From Tamarix chinensis (taxonomy: Eukaryota; Streptophyta; Magnoliopsida; Caryophyllales; Tamaricaceae): DNA of 64,000 nucleotides. Of the stretch, positions 49,336-60,407 are shown piece after piece; the stretch's first letter is position 1, and every line of letters starts with the position of its first letter. The DNA is taken from contig CM060175.1 in the NCBI GenBank assembly GCA_030549775.1, positions 82,184,745 to 82,248,744 of the forward strand, in the 5' to 3' direction. The position numbers and the translations under genes are program-made. A model generated the notes under the pieces. It was not told where the DNA came from. It did not search any database and saw only the letters and a list, made by a program, of their open reading frames with translations.

Positions 49336-49779
49336 TATCAAATGGTTTGTTGAACTAGGGTTGTAAACAAATAGAGTTAACCTGCAAGATTTTTGGGCTT
49401 GGCTTATTAAGGTCTTGGCTCAGCTCATTTATTTAGCTATATATGTAATATCCCAAAAATTTCAAAAACCTATATTTTAATAAATAACTTTATTTGAAAT
49501 AAAATTAGCTTGTAAAATTATTTATTTTAATTATTTTATGGATTTCAAAGTATGTAAATTCGGATAAGAGTATTTAATAAATTAAAAATAATTATTTTTC
49601 TGTTTATCATATTATTTTATTTAAATAATTTTCCAAACTAATATTTTACCAACTTTATCCTTTTTAAACTAGAATATTAGATTATAATAAATTAAATTAT
49701 TAAATTAAATAATTTATCAAGAATATTACATTTTATGATTTTATAAATTAATTTAATTTATTTTCCCATTTTTCCTTTT

Positions 49780-50935
49780 TCTTTTCCTTCTCCTTTTCTC
49801 CTTTTCTTCTTTCTTCTCTTTTCCTTTTTCTCCCCCTTGGGCCGCCCGCCCGGCCTGGTCTCCTTTCTCCTGCGCATTGGGCCTTCGGCCCGCCTCACCC
49901 CTTCTCTCCCTGACGCACGCTCCAGCCCGTCCCTCCAGCCCGCCTCTCCTTTATTTTTTTTCTCCCTGAACCGGGCCGGCAGCTTGGTTTTTTTTTCTTA
50001 TGCGCCGGTCAGGTCTCCCTCCCCCTCCCTTCTTTCTTCCTCCTTCGATCACCCCGAGACCCCGACCAGTCCCCATCGCCATAACCGCCATGCCCGCTGC
50101 CACCACCTGCACCCATCGCTGCCACCGCCTGCCCTCCTTCTCTCCCGTCATTTTCTTCCTATTTTCGAACCCATCCAGCCCTGCAAACCATCCCACAACT
50201 CTGGCTTTTTTCCCCATCTTCGTCAACCTCTCCCTGCCACCCTACGACACCCTGCCACCCTAGACGCTGCCGTCGATCAGCCCCTACCCCCTCTCTTCTC
50301 CCTCTTCTTTTTCTTCTCCTCTTCAACCCATTTTCTACCCATCCTCTCGAGCCTTTACTCCCCGATCCTCCCTTCTCTCTCATTTTCTTCCTCTCCCGTT
50401 TTCCCCTGTTTTTGCTCCACCGCCACCCTCCGCCGCGTACACCGCCGAACTGGACCCCCAGAGCCACCTTCTGCCGCCGTCTACTACCTCCCTGTATCGC
50501 CCCAACACCACCCGAGCCACCCCGCAGCTCCCTCTTCCTCCCCTCTTCTCTTTTTCTCCCGGTTTTCACCCTTCTCGATAGCCACCTGTAACGCCGCTTA
50601 TCGCCGCCTTCCGGCCGCCTCTTCCGCCGCCAAAGCCACCATTCAAAACCCTGCAACCCCCTCTACAACCGCCGTGCATTATTCGGCGGAAAACAGCCCT
50701 TGGACCCCTCCATTTTTCCCTCTCCTTTTCCTTCCTTCTCAGCCCCTTCCCCTCGACCCTGCTTGGCAGCCAACTTCGCCGCCTCGCCTCCGCCGTCTCC
50801 GCCGCCTTACGCCGCCTTGAAACCACCCTTAGCCTCCACCTACACCCCCTCTTCACTTCTGCACCATTCCCCTGCCTTAGAACCTCCCCTAACCACCTCC
50901 TTTTCTAGCCTAAATACCCTAACCCGAAAATAGTA
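49780..50935 (+). repeat. Pyrimidine-rich block of LTR G with a 327-codon open frame
   Basis: C/T-rich on plus, with more CG dinucleotides than its surroundings. The frame 49837-50820 is open for 327 codons from ATG. Its product is Pro/Ser/Leu/Arg-rich without recognisable domain. It aligns loosely with the 319-codon frame in LTR C in the same relative place and orientation. Stop codons are rare by composition here, and four overlapping frames are open on both strands, so coding is not claimed. Confidence 0.5.
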
Positions 50936-51654
50936 GATTTGCTTCCTTTACCCCCTTCGAGCCCTTCCACCCCTCATTTTTTTTGCATGAAACTCACGCT
51001 GCTCATGCAGCGTGAGCTCTCCCATTTATTTTGAAAACTTCTTGGATAATTTTAAAGGTATAATGGTATTTTATGTTAAGTGTTTTATTAGTTAAAATTT
51101 ATAAATTTTTATGCTTTGGTTCTTATTTCTAACATAAATATGATGGATATTATTTTTAGGTGTTGTGTTGCTAATTATGCTTGGTAAGATTTGATATTTT
51201 GCAGGATTAAGGTAACCGTTAATCCTCCCTTAAATATATGAAAAACGCATGCTAGCACATTTAGGGTTTAGTATGATTTTATGCATGTTTTGTATGCTTA
51301 GCATGATATGTTTATGGTTTCTTATATTGTTGTTAAAAAGAAATAGCATGATAACTTTTGTGCCATATGTAGGTGTGTTGAATAAGGAATGAGTTGGAAA
51401 TATGGACAGAAATGTTAAATGCTTGTTTATGACGCACCATGTTGCTAATACATGAATAATGTTATTGTCTAAGGGTATTTTAGTAATTATTCTTATGAGG
51501 TATGTGAATCAATGTATATAGTTGCTAATGAGTATTATGTTGAATAATGATAAGTTGGTGGACTTAGATGACAAAAATGAAGTATTAATATTGTTATTTT
51601 ATGTAGGGTTAGTAAATTCGTAAAATATTGAATAAAGGGGTTGAGTGGAAATTT

Positions 51655-52925
51655 CACAAGTGAAAAAGGACATTTTGGTAATTTGGTAAACAAAAGGGTA
51701 TTTTAGGAATTTGTAAAATAAAAGGAGTGTTATGGTAATTTTATAAATAAAAGGGTATTGTGGTAACTTTGTAAATAAAAGGATATTGTGATAATTTGAA
51801 AGTAGGGGTAAAATAGTAATTTTGGAGTCAAGGGGTAATATGGTAATTTTATAAGTAAGTGGTAAGAATGGTAATTTTGGAAGTAGGGGTAAAATTGTAA
51901 CTTTGGATGAATGAGGGCATTATGGTACTTGTTCAAGTAAAAAGGGCATTATGGTAATTTTGGAGGTAGAGGGGCAAAATCGTAATTTCATAAGTAAAGG
52001 GTAATATGGTAAATTTTACAAGTGAATGGTGAAGTGGAAATTTATAAGTAAAAGGGGTAATATGGTAAATTGGAAAAGACGGGCAAAATGGTAATTATGT
52101 AAGGAAAGATAAAGATGGTAATCTTGGATGTGAAAGGGTAAAATAGTAATTTGTAAAGTAAAGGATGTATGGTGGTAATTTTCATAAATAAAAGGATATT
52201 ATGGTAAAATTGGATGTAAGGGGTAGAATGGTAATTTTGTAAATGAAAGGATATTATGGTAAACCTGGGAGTAAGGGGTAACTTGGTAATTATGATAACG
52301 ACAAAAGATAATTTAGCAAGTAAATTATGATTGTAGAAGGGCAATTGGATAAGTATGATACTATAGAAGGGTAATTTGGTAAATTAACCAATTAAAGGGC
52401 ATTATGGTAATTTTAATAATGGAGAAGGGTAATATAGTAATTTTGATTATGAAAAAGGGTAAACTAATATTGGTGATTATGAAGAAGAGTAATTTGGGAT
52501 TTGTGATAATTAAAAAGGGTAAATGGCAATTAAAATAATTGAGAGGGGTAAAATGGTAATTATGATAAAGGAGAAGGGCAATTTGGTAATTTGTTCAACT
52601 AAAAGGGTAATTTGGTAATTTAGCCGATAAAAGGGTAAAGTGATAATTGTTTAACCAACTAAAGGGGCAAAATAGTAATCATGATAATGAAGGAGGGTAA
52701 TTTAGTAATTTATCCAACTCAAGGGTAATTTAGTAATTATAACAAAGGAGAAAGGCGATTTGGTAATATAACCAACCAAAAGGGAAATACGATAAGTATA
52801 GTAATTATGAGGGGTGAATGATGATCTGAAAAGTGTATGAGATAATTTGGTACCCTAAATCGGACAAAGGGCAATTTGGTAATTATGCAACCTTAAGGGT
52901 AATGTGGTAATTTATCAAGTAAGGA
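51655..52925 (+). repeat. GGTAATTTGGTAATT tandem array in LTR G
   Basis: About 40 degenerate units of roughly 28-34 bp with an AAAGGG(T/C)AA(T)(T/A)TGGTAATT core and variable linkers. Counterpart of 22320-23190 in LTR C. LTRs A (4321) and E (38463) have a single unit at the equivalent place. Confidence 0.85.
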
Positions 52926-53632
52926 ATGGATACTTAACAATTATATAAGTAAAAGGCAAATGAGTGGTTTGTACCTTCCATGCCTTTGATATTGTGGAAT
53001 ATTAATATGATTAAATAATGCTGATTAGCCAAGTAAGAGTATCTAATGATTAGTATGGCCTTGATGGTTTCTCTGTGACATCCTGGATAATCCTCTGAAT
53101 AAGAAACGATTAATGATATCGAAACGATTGAAAGTGAATAAGTATCGGATCATCGTGCTTTCTGTGATCACCTTAATTAAGACACTATTACTTAAAGTGA
53201 AAGACCTCGAGATCGGGAATGGTGACTCCTTAGGGGTCGCTACCCTAAGGACGTGGTTTAGTCCACGATTATTCTGGTATTTGCTGGTGTGCCTTTGTGC
53301 CCCAGCCAGGCCCTATATCTTACTCTTCCTAGCTCTACGAACCTAGTTAGGGGGTATGCATACTTATGGATTAGGTGTCCTTGTCGGTAGGGTACTGAGT
53401 TAGCTTTATGCACCAGTACGGCCAGGGTACCTTTGCGTCATTGGGTTCATGGTTAAAGGGTACTGAGTAGCTGATATGCACCGGTACGACCGGTGTACCT
53501 TTGTGTCCCGGGTTATCGATCTCCCAATCGAGGCAAATAAATACGATTGATGTGCTGATTAACGAAAGGAAAGATACGATAATTGAAAGTGGAATATTAA
53601 TGAGCCGGGCCTAGTGATTTATGATATTGCGT

Positions 53633-54078
53633 ACCGGTCCACCGGTTATAATAGTGGTCCAGGAGCGTGTTGCCCTGGTATGTGATATTGCGTACCGGTC
53701 CACCGGTTATAATAGTGGTCCAGGAGCGTGTTGCCCTGGTGTGTGATTATGAGTACCGGTCCACCGGTTATAATAGTGGCCAGGAGCATTGTGCCCTGGA
53801 TGATGAGTTATCTGTATTCCGGTCCACCGACAATAATAGTGGGGGTCCCGAGCTCAATAGAATCAGTTGTGTATGGGAATGAGATTATGGAAAAATACTA
53901 ATCACTTATAGTGGAACACCATGTGAGTCGGGGCCAGACCGGTCCACCGGCAAATAATAGTGGTCAGGTGCGTTCTGCCCTGTGTGTTTATCTTCCGGTC
54001 CACCGGCAATAATAGTGGTCAGAGGCGTTCTGCCCTGTGTGTTGACTTCCGGTCCACCGGCTATAATAGTGGGGCTCT
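53633..54078 (+). repeat. Hairpin array of LTR G, 61-bp period
   Basis: Seven units. The first three start at 53633, 53694 and 53755, exactly 61 bp apart. Each has ACCGGTCCACCGGT (self-complementary arms ACCGGT), then TATAATAGTGG, then CCAGG...CCTGG (for example 53659-53663 with 53674-53678). Later units carry CCGGTCCACCGGC and CAGG...CCTG. Confidence 0.88.
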
Positions 54079-54276
54079 CGTACTCACATGGATATAAAGT
54101 ATGATATTGATGGATTAATGACAGAATAATGGCTTAAGGCCCAAAGCATCGATCGTGACTTATAAAGTATTATGTTTGTCATTGTTATGGTTGCATCTCT
54201 CATTATGTATATGTGCGTGGCTTGCATTATGTGTCGCATGCGGGCCTATCTTTAAGTGTGGTATTAAAGGGTTACT

Positions 54277-54292
54277 CAGTACCGTAGTACTG
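54277..54292 (+). repeat. Hairpin module of LTR G
   Basis: CAGTAC, CGTA loop, GTACTG, a perfect 6-bp stem. It sits after the array at the place where D has AGTACG/CGTACT. Confidence 0.75.
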
Positions 54293-56025
54293 AAGGGATT
54301 CCCTTTATGGGGCCCCTGCCTATTCAATGGGCAGTGCCCTTGCAGGTATTTTCAGGTGCTACTCAAGTGGGTTACGGGAAGGAGATTAAGGAATTTTCCG
54401 GTATCATGGCTTTTTCTCTTTCTCATTTAATTTCTCGGTTTTAAATGTTAACGTTGTTAAAGTAACCACCATCGGTGGATTTTATTCCTGAAAACGATTT
54501 GATGCGCTACTCTGATTTAAATATGTTGAAGCTTGCAATTTACTCTAATTTATGCATGTTGAATATCTTTCAAACTGTATTTCATTTTCTTAGCCTTAGC
54601 ACTTGGTACTGGAACGGTATGAGTGAACCGGTCTGGTACTAAGTGTGGCGGTAATACTCCCAAAGTTCACGTTTTGTTTATCTGCTTCCGCTATTATCTT
54701 TTAATAAAACGAAATTTTTCAGTAGTGAATTTTGGGGGTGTTACAATATAAGTAGAGATTTAGTATGAAGAATTTGGGCTTGAGCTCATTTACAGTACAA
54801 AAGCTTGCGAGCTCAGCTTGTTTACCACAAAAGATCATGAGTTGACCCGATCCTTACTTTTAGGCTTGTTTATTTAACGAGTTGGGCCAAAACTCACCCC
54901 TACTTGACTTGACTTACTTAAAACCCTATCTATAACCATTATTATTTGGAATAAAGATTCAACTCCTTTGTAATGGATTCTACTTGTATATAAAATTGTC
55001 ATTCTTCTCAAAAAAGATTATATTAAATAAAATAGATGATTAATTAGAAATATATTGTTGAAAGACTGTATAGATACTCTAGAGGGGGTGAATAAAGTAT
55101 TTGTAACACTAATGCCAAATTAAATTTTTATGGGAAATAAGTAGAAGGATGACAAATAATAAACACACAATTTATACTGGTTTAAGAAACTTTATAAAGT
55201 TTTTTCTATATCCACTACCACAAGGTTTTTCCTTTAAGATTTGAATCTCTCTTTATTTATAGAGGGTGTTTAATGATGATTACTTGTTTATTGGTTTATG
55301 ATCCTGCAATCTTAATGACCCTCTAGGATATGATTTACACTTTGTCTAGTTATCATCTTTAGGTTTGTGATACCATAATATTAATTACATCTCTTAAGAA
55401 TGTTAGACAATATATCACTCTTCATTCGTGTTTGAGATGATGAGTTTGAATGAATACAATAATAATATTCACTAGATAGCATATGAAAGTGAGTAATTAC
55501 TAGTGAATATTTTTCTCTATGTAGAGAAATAATAATTAATAGTGTATAAGCACTTTAGTTAAATATGAAGAACAAATTGAGCACTAGAGAAGTTTGATTC
55601 GGATTTGAAAGTATAAAATCAAAACTCTTTGATTCTTTGTAAGATGTGAAAACAAGAATTTTAGAAGAGTTATGCTAGTTTATTGATGTTTATTAAATTC
55701 TAACAACTCTTACCGATTTAAAAAGTACTCCAATGGACATAAAAATTTTAGAAATACCCAGACTAGTCAATCAGTATTCAAACTAATCAACTAGTTTGAC
55801 TAACTAGATGATGGTTTAAGTAGAGGCTAACACACATTTTTATAGACATCAAGCCAGTCAATGAGTTTGGAAACCAATAGATGGGTTTTAAGAAACCAGT
55901 CAATTGGTTTAATAGTTTTCAACATTGCATACCTTCACAAAAAAAGCCATAACTTCAGCTATAGAGCTCGAAATCGATGCACCTTTTCCTTTATTATTGT
56001 TTTTCATATGGAATCCCTAGAACCT

Positions 56026-57400
56026 CAGATACCCTAGCGCTATTCGAGTGTATCTCAACCCTTCTAACATAATAAGTAATTGCTAGGGTGCTTTTATCGA
56101 ATGTTAGGTTGTTATATAAGAGTTTAACTAATTCATGATAGTGAGTCTTTTTTTAGGATGATTTATGGGAACGTGTGAGAGTTATTTAGGTGTTTTATAT
56201 AGGATAAATAGAATTGATTGATGCAACATCCAAGGGAAAGTTTGTTTTCCTTAAAGCTACCAAGCTATGTTTTTGTTCAAACATAGATGGAAAGAAATGG
56301 CGATTAAGATTTGATTCCTTGGTGAAGTGAAGAAGTTAAGTAGTATGATGGATCATATTTTGAATTACAAGAGGAAGATATCTGTTATGCATATGAGGTT
56401 GTGGTTCCTCCATATTTGGAGGTGGAACATGAGGCATGAGTCATTAATATGAACCCCTATCTTTTACCTTTTAATGGGAATGGTATGAGGTTTTTCGGTC
56501 CTTTTGGGTACCATTATAGTTAATGAAGATCAATGAATTCAAGATAATTTAATTAATCATAGGAACAATCAATTGAGAACAAATGACAAATACCACTAAA
56601 TCCTAAAGGTTTCGAGGTTCAAGTAGCCAACTGAAGGAGAAGAAAGCAAGGTCGATAATTTTTTTGGAAAAAAACCTTATATACCCAAAAAAAAACTAGT
56701 TGATTGGTTTAACAAACCCATTGAATATTCTTGCTTTTTTTAAAGACAAAGCTTAGCACCCATAAATTTATTTAAAGGGGACACATCGATCAGTCCCTTG
56801 GGCACATCAATTGGTTTTGTCACTAGTTGATTGGCCACTTCTAGTCATAAATACTTATTATTACCATGATATGCAAGAAATTCATGAATTTAAACATGCA
56901 TTGTAAACTCGATTCAAGCATAAACCATGTAGACCAATTCAGAATCAAATAGACACTTATCTAGTCTATTCCAACACACAAAATTTTCATGTATCAAACA
57001 ATACCATTTTAAGAGTGAATAATGTTCAATTTTCATAATTCAAATTCAACTAAGGCTCATAAGCAATTTTTTTTTTCATCCACTCATGTAATATTTCACA
57101 TCAAATACAACACAATACAAAAAGATAGAATACTAACTTGGAGTTACTAAAATTCACACACATTCTCCTTTCTTTTATGAAGAGGTAGAAGAGGCTTTGA
57201 TATTACATTTTTTTATTCCTTAAATCCCCTCCTCCTCTTCTTATCCCCTATAATTAAATTTTAAATGCACTTTTTTAGTACCCATTTCCTTTTGGATCCA
57301 TAGGGGTTATTCCTTAATGAATTATCAATAATAATATAATTCTTTGGAATCCAAATCATTTTTGAAAAAGGAAAATGAAGCCTTATTTTGTATTGATTGA
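56026..57400. other. Internal stretch of the copia relic without recognisable genes
   Basis: AT-rich. The phrases AACTAGTTGATTGGTTTAAC and CATCAATTGGTTTTGTCACTAG resemble the LTR interiors at 47600-48750, so another LTR fragment may lie here. No domain was read. Confidence 0.35.
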
Positions 57401-57407
57401 GGTTGTT

Positions 57408-58110
57408 TCAAAGATTGTCACAATTTCTCAAATAAAGATTTTCAATTGTTTCAAGTGTTGTATCCAATTTAATTTTCAAGCTTTTAACCATAGATACAAG
57501 CTCTTCATTTTCATTCTTCAATTTTACATGCTTTGAGAATAAGTGGTAACACATTTCATTTAACTCAAAATTTTGACAATCCATAACCTCAAAATGATTT
57601 AAGCTATGATCTTCAATATCATACAAATTAATTTTAGAGTTATATGAGAAACTGATTACCTTGTCTTTTTTACTTGAAATGCCATCGTTTGTAGAGATGA
57701 AAAAGGGATACAAAATTTCATCTTTCTCATTACCATCATAAATGATATTCAATACTTTCCAAATCTCTTTAGTGGTGGAGCATTCAAGGGTGTACTCCAA
57801 TACACTTTCTCCAAGGCCACAATGGAGCATCAATATTTCTTTATCATTTAAGGTGGAACTTTGTTCGTCGAGCTCCATCCATTCTTTAACTGGTTTATCA
57901 ATTAGTCCATTGATGGTGGCTTTTTGAATATTGGTTGTACCACGTTAAATGATGAACCACAAGTCTTTATTTTGCGCATTAAGAAGCTTCTAATCTTCGT
58001 TTTCCAAAGGCAAACAATTTCTCCACTGAACAATGGAGGCTTTGAAGGTGCTAAGTCTTCACTCTTCACCCATGAAGTTATACATACTTTAAGGATATTA
58101 AGCTATTGAT
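57408..58110 (-). pseudogene. Copia-type gag relic (UBN2-like)
   Basis: Minus strand: SKPPLFSGEIVCLWKTKIRS with FLMR (about 58050-57985), a frame change, then the 156-codon frame 57878-57408 with WMELDEQSSTLNDKEI, CSTTKEIWKVLNIIYDGNEK and a Lys/Glu/Asn-rich tail (KHVKLKNENEELVSMVKSLK) of coiled-coil character. P(P)LFSGE..S.WK..M..FL and TAKE.W..L...YEG are hallmarks of DUF4219/UBN2 gag in plant copia elements. The zinc knuckle is missing. Confidence 0.78.
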
Positions 58111-59774
58111 TTTTAGATCAATTTGATGAAGCCCCAAGCTTGGATATCAATGGAATGACTATATGGATACTATAAAGAGGGTGAATAGAGTATTTTGTAA
58201 CAATAATGCTAAATTAAAATTTTATAATAAATAAGTAGAATGATGACAAACAATAGACATGTAATTTATAGTGGTTCAAGAAACTCTACAAAGTTTCTCT
58301 CTATCCACTACCAAAAGTTTTTACCTTTTGGATTTGAATATCTCTTTATTTATAGTGGGTGTTTGATAATAATCACTCACCTTTTAGTTTATGAACCTAC
58401 AATATTAATAACTAGAATATAATTTATTCTTTTCCCAGTTATTCTTAGGTTTATGAGACTACAATCTCAATTACCTCTCTTAAGAATACTAGACAACACA
58501 CCACTCTTCATTTGTGTTTGAGATGATGAGTTCAAATGAATATAATAATAATATTTACTAGATAGCATATGAAAGTGAGTAATCATTACTGAAGATTTTT
58601 ATCTCAATAGAAAAATAATAATTACAAGTGTATAAGCACTTTAGATAAATATAAAAAATAAATTAAGCACTAGAGAATTTTGATTTGGATTTAAAAGTGT
58701 ACAATCAAAACTCTCCTTAATTCTTTGTAAGATGTGAAAATAATGATTTTAAAAGAGTTGTGCTAGATTTATTGATACATATTAAAGTCTATAAACTCTT
58801 ATTTATAGTGGATAAGAAAAGGTGGCACTAGCCGTTTGATGTAAACATTTCTCCGACAGTTGAATTCCAAAGGACGAAAAATCTTAGAAATTCCCACACC
58901 AGTTGTTCAAAATCCAAACTAGTTGACTAATTTTGATGGACAAGTTGACTACTTTTTACTAACCAGTTGATGGGTTTAACCAGATGTTAAAACACATTTT
59001 TATGGATAGTAAACTAGTCAATCAGTGAATAGTTTTTAGCACCACACACCTTTACAAAAAAGACCATAACTTGAGCTACATAGCTTGAAATTAAGTGCCT
59101 TTTTTTTTATAAATTATATATCTTAAAATTTCCAAAGACGTATTGTTTACCCAAAAATAATGTCTATATAATTTGTGGTGAATATTACAAGTCATATTAT
59201 ATGCAAAACTGTTTAATATAAAATAAATTTAAGATAACATTTTGCACGAATATTTAAAAATATTTTTGATGCATTAAATCACTTTAAGATCTTTTAAAAT
59301 AGTTCTTTGAATTTGATTAGACATATCAAATTATTGAAAAATCTAAGTGTTAAATACATAAATCATATGCATATAAAATCTAAGACTATAATATAATATT
59401 TGAAGCTCGAGTTTTGGTTTCTTTAGCATACTTGCTTATCCCTTTATGGTTTGTATATTCCTTATGTAAAGTTAAAGTACTTGAGGCTATAGTCTTACTT
59501 TTTTCTCCTTGTAGATCATTGGCTTGTGCTTGTAATATGACTTACAAATTTAACCTCTTTAGTACTCATTATTCATTGACTTAGTCGGTTGTTGAATACT
59601 TCAAATTTTACTATGATACACATATATACTTAACAAGATAAGTCAAATTCATAATTACGTTTGTTATCATCGAAACAAAGGTTTGATTAACCTATGATGT
59701 CGACAATTGTTATTGATAAGAATTTTGAAAACTAGATATATGTATTTATTGGATAAGATATTTGCTTTGTCACC

Positions 59775-60213
59775 AAGATTGAATGTTTGAATTTTTGGTT
59801 ATCTAAAAATGTAGATAAAATATTAGATATATCTAATATTTGTATAAAAAAATACTAATTTATCAATTTTAATAACTTTTATAAGAATATTTCTGAAAAA
59901 GAAAGACTGTGTATCAATTAATATTCATATAAATATCTTATTTTATGAAAAATAGTATTAAAATATTGTTGTAAAGTTTAAATTGTAAAAAAGATAAATC
60001 CAAAAACTTAACATTATAAAATTATATATATATTATTAAAATTTTCAATAAAACACTAGATATTTCCTATAACTGAATAATTCAGTAAAAAATAAAATAT
60101 CTTAAATGTTGAATACTTTTTTGATAAAATTATCTAATCAAATATCTCAAATATTATATCGGTTTTTATGAATAAAATTTCAATTTTCAATTTTTTTAAC
60201 ACGACGCAACCTA
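59775..60213. mobile_element. Diverged copy of the 11967 hAT MITE, near the CDK5RAP3 promoter
   Basis: Follows 11967-12474 from about TATCTAAAAATG (59805) through AATAACTTTTATAAGAA, ATCAATTAATATTCATAT and CTTATTTTAT, ending GCAACCTAG against ACAACCCTAG. The left end is lost and no target duplication is readable. It stops about 195 bp before the start codon of the next gene. Confidence 0.55.
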
Positions 60214-60407
60214 GTGATGGACGTCCAATTAGAATCAAAACTTTCCATTGGGCCGATTGATTGGGTTATTCAACTTCTGTCCCAAAGGGAAAGCCGTACG
60301 TTAGAGACTGGTGAGCGGCGGCGGCGACGCCAGCACTGTTTATGACCGCATAGCAGCAAAGTCTACGACCAAGTAACCTGTATCCGACAATATCAGTTCG
60401 GGCGAAA
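60214..60407 (+). promoter_or_regulatory. CDK5RAP3 proximal upstream region and 5' UTR
   Basis: Holds TGGGCC (60249-60254), a site II-type motif frequent in plant housekeeping promoters, and a GCGGCGGCGGCGACGCC run near 60317. No TATA box is clear. Higher GC than the upstream repeats. Role inferred. Confidence 0.4.

Larger units (their letters stand above)
49444..54745 (+). mobile_element. Solo LTR G (family 1), complete, with 5-bp duplication
   Basis: Starts TGTAATATCCCAAAAATTTC and ends GAATTTTGGGGGTGTTACA. ATATA flanks both sides (49439-49443 and 54746-54750). At 5302 bp it is the best preserved family member and gives the reference order: pyrimidine block (49780-50935), GGTAATTTGGTAATT array (51655-52925), CACTTAAAGTG-type module (53185), hairpin array (53633-54078), CAGTAC/GTACTG hairpin (54277-54292), TTGGTACTGGAACGG and GGTACTAAGTGTGGCGGTAA (about 54605-54650), end. 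No primer site, gag or pol and no internal direct LTR repeat, so a solo LTR. Confidence 0.88.
49356..54902. mobile_element. hAT-type MITE split by solo LTR G
   Basis: The left part (49356-49443) starts TAGGGTTGTAAACAA and reads on to GGCTCAGCTCATTTATTTAGC. The right part (54746-54902) has GAGCTCAGCTTGTTTA and ends AACTCACCCCTA. Together they form an element of about 240 bp with TAGGG.../...CCCTA ends and the GAGCTCG/GTTTAT wording of a widespread plant hAT MITE. Flanks TGTTGAAC and CTTGACTT match only weakly. Confidence 0.6.
55056..59145 (-). mobile_element. Ty1-copia-type relic with two LTRs and gag only
   Basis: Direct repeats 55056-56025 and 58151-59145 (shared TAGATACT/TGGATACT, ATCTCTTTATTTATAG, GATAGCATATGAAAGTGAGTAA, GCACTAGAGAA) are LTRs of about 1 kb. 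A worn primer site (GCTTGGATATCAA on plus, 58138-58150) lies inside the right LTR, so orientation is minus. Only gag is readable internally. Integrase, RT and RNase H are absent from 56026-57400, a stretch without recognisable features. Confidence 0.75.

Noticed and set aside
51655..52925. CRISPR-like array (short repeats with variable spacers)
   Set aside because: Units are degenerate, linkers are related AT-rich sequence rather than unique spacers, the context is a plant LTR and no cas genes exist.
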